Made by a program: the position numbers and the translations under genes. Below, in pieces: positions 34,312 through 43,899 of a DNA stretch of 64,000 nt. How positions within the stretch are numbered: the stretch's first letter is position 1; each line of letters opens with the position of its first letter. The notes under the pieces were generated by a model. That model was not told the DNA's origin, ran no database searches, and saw only the letters and a list, made by a program, of their open reading frames with translations. The stretch is from contig NZ_CAKPUG010000006.1 in the NCBI RefSeq assembly GCF_934191625.1, positions 38,792-102,791 on the forward strand, written 5' to 3'. The DNA is from an uncultured Lactococcus sp. Its GTDB lineage: Bacteria > Bacillota > Bacilli > Lactobacillales > Streptococcaceae.

Positions 34312-37300
34312 ATGAGCAGAATGATGCCAGCACGTGTACGCAGTGAAGGAATAGCCCTGTATAGTCAGGGACTTTTAATTGATCCGTCAATAGAAGATTT
34401 TAAACTATCTGCAGAGGTTGAAGGAGAGCAAGTAATTTATGATATGGATGGAGCACAAGATTATTGTTCTTGTGCTGATTTTCAACGTAATCATCGTTAT
34501 TGTAAGCATATTGCTGCCGTAGAAGAGTACCTCAAGAATGAAAATAAAGAAATTGCAGACGATAAAAAAAATATGGAAAAGATTGAATTGGTGGCTAATG
34601 ATGAACTCGCTGCTAATGCTACTTTTTTGGATGCCTTGAATGGGGAAACACAAGTTAATTTTGGATCAGAACAATTTTCAATTGAAGTGCATGTTGAAGA
34701 TAATTCGCAACTCTACGATGTATTTTCTATGGACTACTTTATGTATTTCGATTTGCGCTTATACAGTGAACGTTTAGGTAGAGCTTATGTGATTAAAGAT
34801 ATACCTTATTTTTTAAGAACGTTGCAAAATTTTGGACAATATTCACTCGGTGCCCTTCATTATGTTGATCTCTTTTTTGATAACTTTGATGAAACGAGTC
34901 AAGATTTTTTGAATTTCTTGCTTAAAATACATGGTAAACTTGATGCTCAAATGGCCAATCAACTGTACATTAAAAATGGGCGTTACCTCAATTTCCCTTA
35001 TCTTTTTATTGAAGAAGCAATGGATTTGGCTTCTAACTTGTCACGTTTTAGCTTGAGATTATCGGGCGCACTGATTAACTATTTCACCTTTGTTACTCTT
35101 GATGAGGACTCAGAGATATTTAAATTTAGTGTAACTAGCCAAAGGGATTTTATTGAGTTAAAAATCGAAGATAATGCCTTTAGTTCCTTTTATAACGGTT
35201 CTCTTTTATACTATAATCATGTTTTTTATAAGGTAGATCATGAGCAAAAACGTTTATTGCATCTCATTCAAAAAGAATTAGAAGGTGAAAAACATAATCA
35301 ATTTTCATATATGGACAAAGACAAAGTAGCCCAAGCACTGCAACAGCTTTCTACTTTAGGTCAAATTTCAGCACCAGAAAACTTTGTCATTCGACCCTTT
35401 ACACCGATTTTTAATTTTACTAATCCTGATGGACAACATATAGAACTTTCAGTTCAATTTGATTACGGTAATTTTAAAGTGGAACATTTTCACGAATTAG
35501 AAACACTTGAGTTTTCACGTGACTTACGTCTAGAGAATAAGATATTTACGCTTATGACTCGTTTTGGTTTCACACGCTCCTTCACAAGTTCTATAACTCT
35601 TTCGACACAATTTGCAGAAACTTTCTTTATCAAAATTCTGCCCCAATTCCAGAAGTTGGGACAAGTAAAATTGTCACCTGGATTAATGGATATGAAGGTT
35701 GATGAAGTCCCTGAAATAATGATTGATCGACGAGGCGGCTTGCTTGATATCGCCTTTGAAATGCCAAACATTGGGGAAAATGAATTTGCAAATGTCATTG
35801 CCCAGCTGCAGAATAATGCTGAGTATTATGTTAGTGAAAGCGGAAAATTATTTATCTTTGATCAGAAGTTCAGTGAGCTAAAGTCAGCCTTGCGAGAACT
35901 TGATGATAATTTTACCATCAGTGGGACTAGCTTAGAAGTCAATGTCACACGTAGCTTTCAAGTTTCTAAAATATTTGAAAATATTTCAAGTAGCAATTTT
36001 TCGAATGAATTTAAAGCTTTCTATGAACACTTAACGCACCCAGAAACCTTCCCTTATGAAAAACCTGAGCATGTTAAAGCAGAGTTGCGGAGTTATCAGG
36101 AAACAGGTGTGCGGTGGATGTCTATGTTGACTCACTATCACTTAGGTGGTGTTTTGGCTGATGACATGGGGCTGGGTAAAACGGTTCAAGCAATCACCTA
36201 TCTATTGTCAAATTTGAAAAAAGGCGAAACAGCCTTAGTAACTGCTCCTGCCAGTCTTATTTACAACTGGGCTAGTGAGTTTGAGCAATTTACGGATACC
36301 GTAGACTATGTGGTTGTTGATGGTATGAAAGCTGATCGTGATGTTTTGATTCATGGGAAACATCAAGTTTATATCACAAGTTATGGAAGTTTCCTTAAGG
36401 ACTTCGATGATTACCAAGACAAAAAGCTTAATTATCTTCTCTTAGATGAAGCACAAGCTGTGAAAAACTACAGTAGTAAAACGAATAGAGCTTTGAGTCA
36501 ACTGAATGTTGAGCATACATTTGCTTTATCTGGAACACCTCTGGAAAATCGCTTAGAAGAAATTTGGGCAATTTTCCAAGTAGTAATGCCCGGATTTTTA
36601 CCAAAACGTGAAACATTTAATAAGATGTCGCCAGAAGTAATTGCCCGCATTATTCACCCATTTATTATGCGCCGTAAAAAAGAAGAAGTTCTGACGGAGT
36701 TGCCTGATAAGATGGAAATGACTTTACGCAATAACATGGTTGAAGAGCAAAAACTCTTATACTTAGCGCAGTTAGAATTAATGCAACAATCTGTCCGTCA
36801 AATGGATAGTGTCAGTCTTAAAAAATCCCGTATTGAGATATTGGCAGGAATCACTCGACTTCGCCAAATATGTAATACGCCGGCTCTTTTCATGGATAAT
36901 TATAAGGGGGGCTCGGGAAAACTAGACAGCTTGATGGAGCTTTTAGAGCAAATCAAGTCCTCAGGACATCGTCCTTTGATTTTTTCACAGTTTACTAAAA
37001 CCTTCCCTTATATTGAAGAAGCTATGGGGAAATTGGACCTCACCGCCTATAAGTTAACTGGATCAACTCCAGTTAAAGAACGCTTAGAAATGGTACAAGC
37101 CTTTAACGCTGGAAGTCGTGATGCCTTCCTTATTTCGCTGAAAGCGGGTGGTGTAGGACTCAACCTTACAAGTGCTGATGTTGTTATTCTTGTCGATCTC
37201 TGGTGGAATCCAGCAGTGGAAGAACAAGCGATAGCAAGGGCTCATCGTATGGGACAAAAGAGCACTGTTGAAGTTATACGCTTGATTACACAAGGGACTA

Positions 37301-37422
37301 TTGAAGAAAAAATCATGGAGATTCAGGAACGTAAGAAAGATTTGATTGCAAATGTTTTAGACGGCGATGTAATCGACAAGACACTCAGCGAAGCGGAAAT
37401 CAGAGAAATTTTGGGACTATAA
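34312..37422 (+). CDS. SWIM zinc-finger SNF2/RapA-type helicase
   Basis: A 1036-aa protein with an N-terminal SWIM finger CSCADFQRNHRYCKH (C52, C54, C64, H66), a long bacterial SNF2-associated middle region (~150-560), then a SNF2 ATPase: motif I DDMGLGKTVQ near 620, DEAQ box (LLLDEAQAVKN), ALSGTPLENR, and the C-terminal helicase domain with KAGGVGLNLTSADVVI and AIARAHRMGQ. Likely a dsDNA translocase or transcription-associated remodeller. It precedes murC, as I recall in streptococci. Confidence 0.93.
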   Translation: MSRMMPARVRSEGIALYSQGLLIDPSIEDFKLSAEVEGEQVIYDMDGAQDYCSCADFQRNHRYCKHIAAVEEYLKNENKEIADDKKNMEKIELVANDELAANATFLDALNGETQVNFGSEQFSIEVHVEDNSQLYDVFSMDYFMYFDLRLYSERLGRAYVIKDIPYFLRTLQNFGQYSLGALHYVDLFFDNFDETSQDFLNFLLKIHGKLDAQMANQLYIKNGRYLNFPYLFIEEAMDLASNLSRFSLRLSGALINYFTFVTLDEDSEIFKFSVTSQRDFIELKIEDNAFSSFYNGSLLYYNHVFYKVDHEQKRLLHLIQKELEGEKHNQFSYMDKDKVAQALQQLSTLGQISAPENFVIRPFTPIFNFTNPDGQHIELSVQFDYGNFKVEHFHELETLEFSRDLRLENKIFTLMTRFGFTRSFTSSITLSTQFAETFFIKILPQFQKLGQVKLSPGLMDMKVDEVPEIMIDRRGGLLDIAFEMPNIGENEFANVIAQLQNNAEYYVSESGKLFIFDQKFSELKSALRELDDNFTISGTSLEVNVTRSFQVSKIFENISSSNFSNEFKAFYEHLTHPETFPYEKPEHVKAELRSYQETGVRWMSMLTHYHLGGVLADDMGLGKTVQAITYLLSNLKKGETALVTAPASLIYNWASEFEQFTDTVDYVVVDGMKADRDVLIHGKHQVYITSYGSFLKDFDDYQDKKLNYLLLDEAQAVKNYSSKTNRALSQLNVEHTFALSGTPLENRLEEIWAIFQVVMPGFLPKRETFNKMSPEVIARIIHPFIMRRKKEEVLTELPDKMEMTLRNNMVEEQKLLYLAQLELMQQSVRQMDSVSLKKSRIEILAGITRLRQICNTPALFMDNYKGGSGKLDSLMELLEQIKSSGHRPLIFSQFTKTFPYIEEAMGKLDLTAYKLTGSTPVKERLEMVQAFNAGSRDAFLISLKAGGVGLNLTSADVVILVDLWWNPAVEEQAIARAHRMGQKSTVEVIRLITQGTIEEKIMEIQERKKDLIANVLDGDVIDKTLSEAEIREILGL

Positions 37423-37556
37423 CTTTAAAAATCGCTGAAAATGCGATATAATAATAATTGAAACACTTACCTAAGAAAAAAATAAGATTAAACAAACTTT
37501 TTAAGGAACGTAGAGGAAAAGTTTCAAGACAAAGAAAAAAATAAGTAGGGCAAGCA

Positions 37557-38186
37557 ATGAACGAAGGAAGAAGAGTCGTATTTCCAATCATCGATGATGA
37601 TGAAATGCTTGAAAAAGACACGCGCGTCATCATGACAAATTCACAACTGATTACTAAGAATCCTAGTCAACAAGACGAGGCTTCTTTTGGTGGTGTTCAA
37701 ATGTCTGATAAAAAACGTTCAGATGTCTATAAGCCAGTAAAAACAAAAGTCAGCTACAGCACTCAGCATCGTCCATTAAATAGCAATCACAGTGGATATA
37801 GTTCTTTTGACAAAATGCCTAAAAAAACGAGTGTTGATGAATCAAAAGAAAAGGCCAAAAGAGAAGCAGCGGTACCGCCTAAACGTCCAAAAGGCTATGT
37901 TCATCCGCTAGAGCGTGATAAAGATGACTTTTCTTTGCGCCGTTCATCAGCAGTACTTAATGCAGCGAAACCGGCATCGAGTGAAAAGAAGACAATCGAA
38001 CAAAAACCGATGTCTCCAAGACGTCCAGCCACTAATAATCCGATTCGGGATATGAAAAAACGAGGATTAAACCTCGATGAAGCTATTATTTCTGGCTCTC
38101 CTCAAAAAGGAGAAGATAAGGCAAAAACTGCAAAAAATGAGTATTTCGATAACAAACGAAAGAACTTATTTGACCGCGGACTTTAA
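37557..38186 (+). CDS. Low-complexity, probably disordered protein of unknown function
   Basis: A 209-aa hydrophilic protein rich in K, R, S and P with no predicted membrane segment or enzyme motif. Order may exist only at the ends (MNEGRRVVFPIIDDDEM and EYFDNKRKNLFDRGL). Middle segments include PPKRPKGYVHPLERDKDD. It lies between the SNF2 gene and murC on the same strand (50 nt to murC). Wall synthesis or division scaffolding is suggested only by context. Initiation signal is weak (TAGGG). Confidence 0.6.
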   Translation: MNEGRRVVFPIIDDDEMLEKDTRVIMTNSQLITKNPSQQDEASFGGVQMSDKKRSDVYKPVKTKVSYSTQHRPLNSNHSGYSSFDKMPKKTSVDESKEKAKREAAVPPKRPKGYVHPLERDKDDFSLRRSSAVLNAAKPASSEKKTIEQKPMSPRRPATNNPIRDMKKRGLNLDEAIISGSPQKGEDKAKTAKNEYFDNKRKNLFDRGL

Positions 38187-38193
38187 ATAAAAG

Positions 38194-38236
38194 AAGGAGA
38201 AAAGATTTCAGTTCCGACTGAAATTTCTTATTTATC
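38194..38236 (+). promoter_or_regulatory. SD-hairpin-ATG arrangement of murC
   Basis: AAGGAGA (38194-38200), then the perfect 8-bp hairpin ATTTCAGT-TCCG-ACTGAAAT (38205-38224), then 12 nt, then ATG at 38237. Linear spacing is 36 nt; folded spacing is ~12-16 nt. Confidence 0.6.
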
Positions 38237-39568
38237 ATGGAAAAAGTATATCATTTTATAGGAATTAAAGGCTCAGGTATGAGTGCACTCGCTCTTATGC
38301 TCCACCAAATGGGTAAAAAAGTACAAGGTTCGGATACAACTGACTACTATTTTACACAACGTGGACTTGAGGAAGCGGGTATTCCTATTCTTCCTTTTGA
38401 CGAGAAAAATATCACACCAGAAGTTGAGTTGATTGCAGGGAATGCTTTCCGTACTGATAATAATATAGAAATTGCCTTTGCTGAGAAAAATGGCTTCGCT
38501 TTTAAACGTTACCACGAATTTTTAGGGCATTTCATGGAAGACTTTATCAGTGTTGGTGTTGCGGGGGCGCATGGTAAAACTTCAACAACGGGTATCCTAG
38601 CGCATGTTATGAAAAACGCTGTGGATACGTCATACTTGATTGGTGATGGTACTGGACGTGGAAATGCAGATAGTGAATATTTTGTTTTTGAATCAGATGA
38701 ATATGAACGTCACTTTATGCCTTATCATCCAGAATATACAATTATTACAAATGTTGACTTTGACCATCCTGATTATTTCCAAAATATCGATGATGTAGCC
38801 TCTGCCTTCCAAGATTATGCCCAAAACATCAAAAAAGGTATTTTCGTTTTTGGAGAAGATCCTTATTTACGTAAAATTACAGCAGCAGCACCGATTTACT
38901 ATTATGGTTTTGAAGATGAGGACGATTATCAAGCAAAAGATATCATTCGCTCAACACGAGGTTCATCTTTTGATGCTTATTTCCGCGGCGAAAAAATCGG
39001 TCACTTTGTAGTTCCTGCTTATGGGAAGCATAATATTGCGAACGCCTTAGCAGTGGTTGGTGTAACACATCAACTTGGCCTAGATATGAACGATATTGCG
39101 GATCATTTGTTGACTTTCTCTGGTGTAAAACGTCGTTTTACAGAGAAAAAGGTTGGAGAAACAATTATTATTGATGATTTTGCGCACCATCCAACCGAAA
39201 TTGAAGCAACAATTGATGCAGCACGTCAAAAATATCCAGACCGTGAAATTGTAGCGGTGTTCCAACCACACACATTTACACGAACAATAGCCTTTGCAGA
39301 TGAGTTTGCTCAAGTACTTGATTCAGCAGATACTGTATATCTTGCTGAAATTTACGGCTCAGCGCGTGAAGTTGACCATCATGAAATTACAGCACAAGAC
39401 CTTGCTGACAAAGTGCGCAAGCCTGCTCGGGTTATTTCCGTGGAAAATGTTTCGCCGCTTTTGGATCACGATCGTGGAGTTTATGTTTTTATGGGCGCAG
39501 GAAATATTCAACAATATGAGGCAGCTTTTGAAGATTTGCTCAGCCAATTGACAAAAAACACATTATAA
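38237..39568 (+). CDS. murC: UDP-N-acetylmuramate--L-alanine ligase
   Basis: A 443-aa Mur ligase adding L-Ala to UDP-MurNAc. [20 protein letters not shown] is the UDP-binding N-terminus, [10 protein letters not shown] near residue 112 the ATP loop, and [14 protein letters not shown] a conserved C-terminal block. MEKVYHF is the conserved start, so the distant SD is real rather than a mis-called start. Monocistronic end at a strong terminator. Confidence 0.95.
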   Translation: MEKVYHFIGIKGSGMSALALMLHQMGKKVQGSDTTDYYFTQRGLEEAGIPILPFDEKNITPEVELIAGNAFRTDNNIEIAFAEKNGFAFKRYHEFLGHFMEDFISVGVAGAHGKTSTTGILAHVMKNAVDTSYLIGDGTGRGNADSEYFVFESDEYERHFMPYHPEYTIITNVDFDHPDYFQNIDDVASAFQDYAQNIKKGIFVFGEDPYLRKITAAAPIYYYGFEDEDDYQAKDIIRSTRGSSFDAYFRGEKIGHFVVPAYGKHNIANALAVVGVTHQLGLDMNDIADHLLTFSGVKRRFTEKKVGETIIIDDFAHHPTEIEATIDAARQKYPDREIVAVFQPHTFTRTIAFADEFAQVLDSADTVYLAEIYGSAREVDHHEITAQDLADKVRKPARVISVENVSPLLDHDRGVYVFMGAGNIQQYEAAFEDLLSQLTKNTL

Positions 39569-39574
39569 AAAATA

Positions 39575-39605
39575 AAAAAACTTCTGGAAAAAGAAGTTTT
39601 TTTTT
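39575..39605 (+). terminator. Terminator of murC
   Basis: AAACTTCT pairs with AGAAGTTT followed by T8. Confidence 0.88.
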
Positions 39606-39681
39606 AAGAAGAAAAATCACCAACGCTGCCTTAACAGTCTACTCTCATTAGGAGTTGTTCGTCATCACAATTCACAAAATC

Positions 39682-39709
39682 TTGCCACATTTCGGCTCTA
39701 TGATATAAT
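39682..39709 (+). promoter_or_regulatory. Promoter of dinB (leaderless start)
   Basis: TTGCCA (39682-39687), 16 bp, TATAAT (39704-39709) with TG extension, then 6 nt and ATG at 39716. Confidence 0.7.
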
Positions 39710-39715
39710 AAATGC

Positions 39716-40825
39716 ATGTTAACATTTCCGCTGGTCAATGATACGTCACGAAAAATCATCCATATTGATATGGATGCCTTTTTCGCATCAGTAGAAATAC
39801 GGGACAATCCAAAATTAAGAGGAAAACCTGTGGTGATTGCTCGTAACCCGCTAGAAACAGGTGGGCGTGGCGTGGTCTCAACATGTTCCTATGAAGCCAG
39901 AGCTTTTGGAATTCATTCGGCTATGAGTGCAAAAGAAGCTTACGATCTCTGCCCACAAGCTGTTTTCATTAGTGGAAATTACGAAAAATATCGATCAATA
40001 TCAGAACAGGTCCGTGAAATTTTTAATCGTTATACTGATGAGGTAGAGGCAGCATCTATTGACGAAGCCTACTTGGATGTCACTAGAAATAAGATTAAGT
40101 CAACAAGTGCTATTAAAGTGGCTAAACTTATCCAACATGACATTTATGTTGAGTTAGGTTTGACTTGCTCAGCTGGAGTTTCTTACAATAAATTTTTAGC
40201 AAAAATAGCTTCGGATTTTGAAAAACCTCATGGATTAACGGTAATCATGCCTGAGGCAGCAAAAGAATTTCTGGCAGAACTACCAGTGGAAAAATTTCAT
40301 GGTGTCGGCAAGGCCACGGGAGCTAAGCTGCATGAGCTGGGTATTTTTACAGGCGCTGATATACAAGCAGCTGACCCCCTACTCTTAGCTGAACGCTTTG
40401 GGGTTTATGGCTGGAATCTTTTTTTGAAGGCTAATGGAATTCATCATGCCCCAGTTGTGACAAGCCGTCAAAGAAAATCAGTAGGTAAAGAAAGAACTTA
40501 TAGTAAACTCCTCTATAATACTGTGGACATCAAACAGGAACTTACCAATCTTTCAGAACGTGTGTCTACCAATTTGAAACGGCATCAACTTCTGGGTGAT
40601 ACAGTGGTGCTCAAGTTGCGTTACTCTGATTTTAAAACAATAACGAAACGTAAAAAGCTTCCTGAGAAGATAAATGAAGCAACTGCGTTAGCACATGTGG
40701 CACAAGATTTGCTGGAAGAGATTGATTATGATGAAACAATCGGAGTGCGACTTCTTGGCGTAACCCTTACAGGATTTGGGGCAGAAGAATTACGATTAGA
40801 TATGCAAAACTTAGAAAAGGAATGA
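39716..40825 (+). CDS. dinB: DNA polymerase IV
   Basis: A 369-aa Y-family translesion polymerase. Catalytic motifs: [14 protein letters not shown] near residue 20 and [10 protein letters not shown] near 110. The N-terminus [22 protein letters not shown] matches streptococcal Pol IV proteins as I recall them, so the ATG at 39716 is right even though it coincides with the predicted transcription start and lacks an SD. Its last 59 bp overlap the convergent prepilin peptidase gene. Confidence 0.94.
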   Translation: MLTFPLVNDTSRKIIHIDMDAFFASVEIRDNPKLRGKPVVIARNPLETGGRGVVSTCSYEARAFGIHSAMSAKEAYDLCPQAVFISGNYEKYRSISEQVREIFNRYTDEVEAASIDEAYLDVTRNKIKSTSAIKVAKLIQHDIYVELGLTCSAGVSYNKFLAKIASDFEKPHGLTVIMPEAAKEFLAELPVEKFHGVGKATGAKLHELGIFTGADIQAADPLLLAERFGVYGWNLFLKANGIHHAPVVTSRQRKSVGKERTYSKLLYNTVDIKQELTNLSERVSTNLKRHQLLGDTVVLKLRYSDFKTITKRKKLPEKINEATALAHVAQDLLEEIDYDETIGVRLLGVTLTGFGAEELRLDMQNLEKE

Positions 40826-41417
40826 AGGGGATCTCTTTCCTTTTTTTGATAAGTAAAAAGCATAGTCCAAACCCACAAGCCAGTTGGATAAGTAGGAGCA
40901 TTTCTTCTAAAGATAGAGAAAAAGATGCGAAGAAAAGCCATAGGAAATCTCCAGCACCTATTCCAATATTAATAAATAAGGAAAAACAAGTCAGTGCAAG
41001 CCAAAAATAGCTCAGAGAACTGGCTGGGAAGAGAATAAAGAAGCAAGCGGTAAAGCCTAAACCAATATTTAAAGGATAAGAATAAGTATCCATATCAAAT
41101 TTGCTTAAAAGTATACTTATGAAGAGGGTTAAAAAGTGCAGTAAGGCTAAATCAAAACAAAGAGCACTAAAGAGAAGCCCTGAAAGCAATTCCATAATAA
41201 AATAACTATAAGAAAATTTTTCCCCACAAAAAGCACATCTACTTTTAAAAATAATTTGAGAAATTAAAGGAATAAGTTGCCTCCACTGGAGGACCGTTTG
41301 ACAAGAACTACATTTTGAACGTCCATAAATAATAGAGGCTTCTGTATCCCAGCGATCACTTATTAAACCTAGGAAAGAGCCAAAGATGGTTCCGATAATG
41401 AAGAAAAATATAAGCAT
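40767..41417 (-). CDS. Prepilin peptidase (type A24; competence ComC-like)
   Basis: A 216-aa polytopic membrane aspartyl protease/N-methyltransferase: [15 protein letters not shown] start, two CxxC pairs (CSSC, CAFC) of the cytoplasmic zinc site, and catalytic Asp in DMDTYSYP and [10 protein letters not shown]. It would process ComGC-type pseudopilins for DNA uptake. No comG genes are in the window. No SD is seen and no correctly oriented TACGAATA cin-box precedes it. Confidence 0.85.
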   Translation of the reverse strand: MLIFFFIIGTIFGSFLGLISDRWDTEASIIYGRSKCSSCQTVLQWRQLIPLISQIIFKSRCAFCGEKFSYSYFIMELLSGLLFSALCFDLALLHFLTLFISILLSKFDMDTYSYPLNIGLGFTACFFILFPASSLSYFWLALTCFSLFINIGIGAGDFLWLFFASFSLSLEEMLLLIQLACGFGLCFLLIKKRKEIPFIPFLSFAYLIVILLPQIL

Positions 41418-41527
41418 AGTTTTTAATACGAAAAAAAGCTAAAATAATCACAATCTTAAGCAGAATATTTTCTAATTGACCTTTTTTTTTATATAATTGT
41501 AATAGAAATAAAAAATTGGAGGTTTCT

Positions 41528-41974
41528 ATGTCTAAGGAAAAAACACAAGAAGTTTTGAATCAAACAGTTGCAGATTTATCTCAAGCAGCAGCACTTGTAC
41601 ATCAAACACACTGGTATATGCGTGGTTCTGGTTTCTTTACTTTGCACCCTAAAATGGATGAGTTTATGGACGGACTTAATGAGCATTTAGATGAATTTGC
41701 GGAACGTTTAATTACAATTGGTGGTTCGCCAGTTTCAACTCTTAAAGAGTTTGATGAAAAGTCAAAAATTGATCTTCAACCAGCAACTTGGGATAAGTCA
41801 ATGTCTGAACGTTTGCATGGTGTCTTGGATACTTACAAATACTTGGCTCAACTTTTCCAAAAAGGCATAGATATTGCTGAATCTGAATACGATGCAGTTA
41901 CTGTAGACCTTTATACAGTTGCACTTGGAGACGTTGAAAAAACGGTTTGGATGCTTGAAGCGGAACTTGGATAA
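41528..41974 (+). CDS. dps: Dps family DNA-binding ferritin-like protein
   Basis: A 148-aa Dps: ferroxidase residues in [10 protein letters not shown] (His), [19 protein letters not shown] (Asp/Glu) and a four-helix pattern. It oxidises and stores iron and protects DNA from peroxide. Start at 41528 follows GGAGG (41518-41522); the in-frame ATG 12 nt upstream overlaps the SD. A promoter TTGACC-N18-TAATAG lies at 41476-41505, partly overlapping a T-rich tract. Confidence 0.93.
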   Translation: MSKEKTQEVLNQTVADLSQAAALVHQTHWYMRGSGFFTLHPKMDEFMDGLNEHLDEFAERLITIGGSPVSTLKEFDEKSKIDLQPATWDKSMSERLHGVLDTYKYLAQLFQKGIDIAESEYDAVTVDLYTVALGDVEKTVWMLEAELG

Positions 41975-41975
41975 T

Positions 41976-42007
41976 AAAAAAGACCTTACCGAGTAAGGTC
42001 TTTTTTA
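41976..42007. terminator. Bidirectional terminator between dps and the rhodanese gene
   Basis: AAAAGACCTTAC pairs with GTAAGGTCTTTT. Confidence 0.9.
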
Positions 42008-42388
42008 TTATCCATTTTTAATTTTTCCAGGCCAGTTGTTCAAACCATTTTTAAGAATGTAAACTTCTGGTACACCAGCTTTTTTGAGTTGTTTAGCAAC
42101 TTTGACTGAAGCTGTTGGTTTACCATTTTCATAAAGTAATACAGGCTTCTTTTTGTTGATTGCGTTCAAACTTTGTTCCATTTGAGAAGCAGGTAAGTTA
42201 CGAGCGCCAAGGATATGTTTTACTCGAAAATCTGCAGCTTCACGGACATCGATAAGCTGAGAAGTAGCCATCAAACGTTCAAATTCAGGCGCTTCAACAA
42301 CTTTGGCATTCCGTTTGAGCGTCCAACGTGGATAGATGAAGAAGACAATAATAAGGGCTAAAAGTATAAAGTCAATGATCCAGATCAT
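42008..42388 (-). CDS. Membrane-anchored rhodanese-like protein lacking the active-site Cys
   Basis: A 126-aa protein with an N-terminal TM (residues 3-20) and a rhodanese domain (LIDVREAADFRVKHILGARNLP). The active-site loop, normally CxxGxR, reads YENGKPT: the Cys is Glu/absent, so no sulfurtransferase activity is expected; a binding role is more likely. SD AGGAG. Third gene of yqgQ-glk-rhodanese. Confidence 0.85.
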   Translation of the reverse strand: MIWIIDFILLALIIVFFIYPRWTLKRNAKVVEAPEFERLMATSQLIDVREAADFRVKHILGARNLPASQMEQSLNAINKKKPVLLYENGKPTASVKVAKQLKKAGVPEVYILKNGLNNWPGKIKNG

Positions 42389-42408
42389 TTAAGTTCTCCT
42401 AAGTATAA

Positions 42409-43374
42409 TTATTTAAATTTTAAAGCGAGACTTGCAGCACCGATGATACCAGCATCATTTCCAAGCTCAGCAAGTTTTATTTTTGTAGAGTCACGAACTG
42501 TTGAGAACGAATATTTTTGGAAATAAGTTTCAACTTTAGAACGGAGAAATTCTCCAGCAGCGGAAACGCCACCACCGATAACAATAGCGGCAGGGTTTAA
42601 AGTGCTGCCAAGATTAGCACAAGCAAAGCCAAGATAATAAGCAAATTTATCCACAACGCTAAGTGCAAAAGCATCGCCTGCTTCTGCTGCAATGAAAATA
42701 TCTTTAGAAGTTACTTCGTCACCATTATCGATGCTCGCTTTAATTTGGCTGCTTCCTTCGTATTCTTCTGCAAATTTTCGTGCAAGACGTACAACGCCAG
42801 TAGCAGAAGTTACTGTTTCTAAGCAACCGTAATTTCCGCAAGTACAAGCAAAGCCATCATGTGGTTCTACCACAATATGTCCAATTTCACCGGCTGCGCC
42901 AACCACACCGTGGATAAGGTTTCCTGCAGAAACAATGCCGCCACCAACTCCAGTTCCTAAAGTGATGAAGACAACATCGGGTTGGTTATCACCAGCTCCG
43001 ACCCAACGCTCTCCTAAAGCTGCGACATTGGCATCATTGTCAAGAATAAATGGTAGGCCCACACCTTCGCTAATAGGTGTGCCGACTTCTTGAACATCTG
43101 CCCAGTTAAGATTAAAGGCACCTCGGACAGTAGCAGCTTCAATATCTACCGTACCAGGAGTACCCATACCAATACCAATAAAATCAGATTTATCCAAGTT
43201 ATAAAGATTTAAACGATGATTGATAGATTCAATAATATCAGGGACAATATGCTTTCCATCACTGAGAATATTTGTCGGGATAGCCCATTTGTCTTGAACT
43301 TCACCTTCAAGTGTCAAAATACCGAACTTGATAGAAGTCCCGCCGAGGTCAATACCAATAATTTTGTTAGCCAT
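42409..43374 (-). CDS. glk: Glucokinase (ROK family)
   Basis: A 321-aa ATP-dependent glucokinase. IIGIDLGGTSIKFGIL phosphate loop, LGTGVGGGIV, ExGH zinc site GEIGHI and ROK Cys motif CTCGNYGCLE. It phosphorylates free glucose not imported by PTS. SD AGAAGGA is inside the end of yqgQ, with an 8-bp overlap, so the pair is coupled. Confidence 0.95.
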   Translation of the reverse strand: MANKIIGIDLGGTSIKFGILTLEGEVQDKWAIPTNILSDGKHIVPDIIESINHRLNLYNLDKSDFIGIGMGTPGTVDIEAATVRGAFNLNWADVQEVGTPISEGVGLPFILDNDANVAALGERWVGAGDNQPDVVFITLGTGVGGGIVSAGNLIHGVVGAAGEIGHIVVEPHDGFACTCGNYGCLETVTSATGVVRLARKFAEEYEGSSQIKASIDNGDEVTSKDIFIAAEAGDAFALSVVDKFAYYLGFACANLGSTLNPAAIVIGGGVSAAGEFLRSKVETYFQKYSFSTVRDSTKIKLAELGNDAGIIGAASLALKFK

Positions 43375-43579
43375 TTAGTTTTTCCTTCTCAATTCTTTCT
43401 TCACGACGTAAAATAAGTTGGGCAGTAAGATATTCTTTATCACTTTTCTCAAATATTCCCTGCTCAACCATATTTGTAAGTTCCTGTTGCATAAAATAAA
43501 TCGCATCTAAGCGATTGGTCATGAAATTAATAAAACCATATTTTTTTAACAATTCCTGTACATCATAAAGTGTTTTCAT
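43367..43579 (-). CDS. yqgQ: YqgQ family protein
   Basis: A 70-aa DUF910 protein (MKTLYDVQELLKKYGFINF...TNRLDAIYFM...LRREERIEKEK) conserved next to glucokinase in Bacilli; three-helix fold, function unknown. Start codon is 6 nt after TAAAAT of a TTGAAA-N17-TAAAAT promoter and lacks an SD, so the glk operon seems to start leaderless. Confidence 0.88.
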   Translation of the reverse strand: MKTLYDVQELLKKYGFINFMTNRLDAIYFMQQELTNMVEQGIFEKSDKEYLTAQLILRREERIEKEKLNG

Positions 43580-43585
43580 TGTTCT

Positions 43586-43614
43586 ATTTTACCGCAACTG
43601 TAAGCGGTTTTCAA
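43586..43614 (-). promoter_or_regulatory. Promoter of yqgQ-glk with a near-cre palindrome
   Basis: Minus strand TTGAAA (43609-43614), 17 bp, TAAAAT (43586-43591). The spacer is ACCGC-N8-GCGGT-like and, on the plus strand, TGTAAGCGGTTTTCA resembles a CcpA cre with one extra base. Confidence 0.6.
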
Positions 43615-43785
43615 GTGTTGAAAGGTTTTTAGTGTCTATTTCGGCGTTACTCTTCCTTAAAAAACTGATAACCTGTTTAAACTATTTAAAAGTTATAAAT
43701 AAAATTTCATAGTAGGAAGCGGGTCAAATTTACTAATTTTTTCCCTCGCAAAACTTGTAAACGCGTGCATTTTCGCCTTTGACAA

Positions 43786-43899
43786 AAAGTGTGCTATAAT
43801 AAATCTGATATATTGTTTGGGCGCACCATAAAAGCTAGCGTTCAAGCTACGGAGACGAGATTTCCGTATGAATTTTTCGAAAGAATAGGTAGAAATAAA
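43786..43899 (+). promoter_or_regulatory. Promoter and structured 5' UTR of typA
   Basis: Extended -10 TGCTATAAT ends at 43800; TTGACA just upstream is too close (10 bp) to be its -35. The ~93-nt leader contains TAGC-N6-GCTA and TACGGA-N7-TCCGTA hairpins. 43620-43780 shows nothing else recognisable. Confidence 0.5.

Noticed and set aside
41405-41440. ComX cin-box (TACGAATA) for the prepilin peptidase gene
   Set aside because: Only AATACGAAAA on the wrong strand is present; orientation and position do not fit.
43789-43899. 37-residue N-terminal extension of TypA
   Set aside because: It begins inside the -10 box; the conserved TypA N-terminus starts at TTG 43900.
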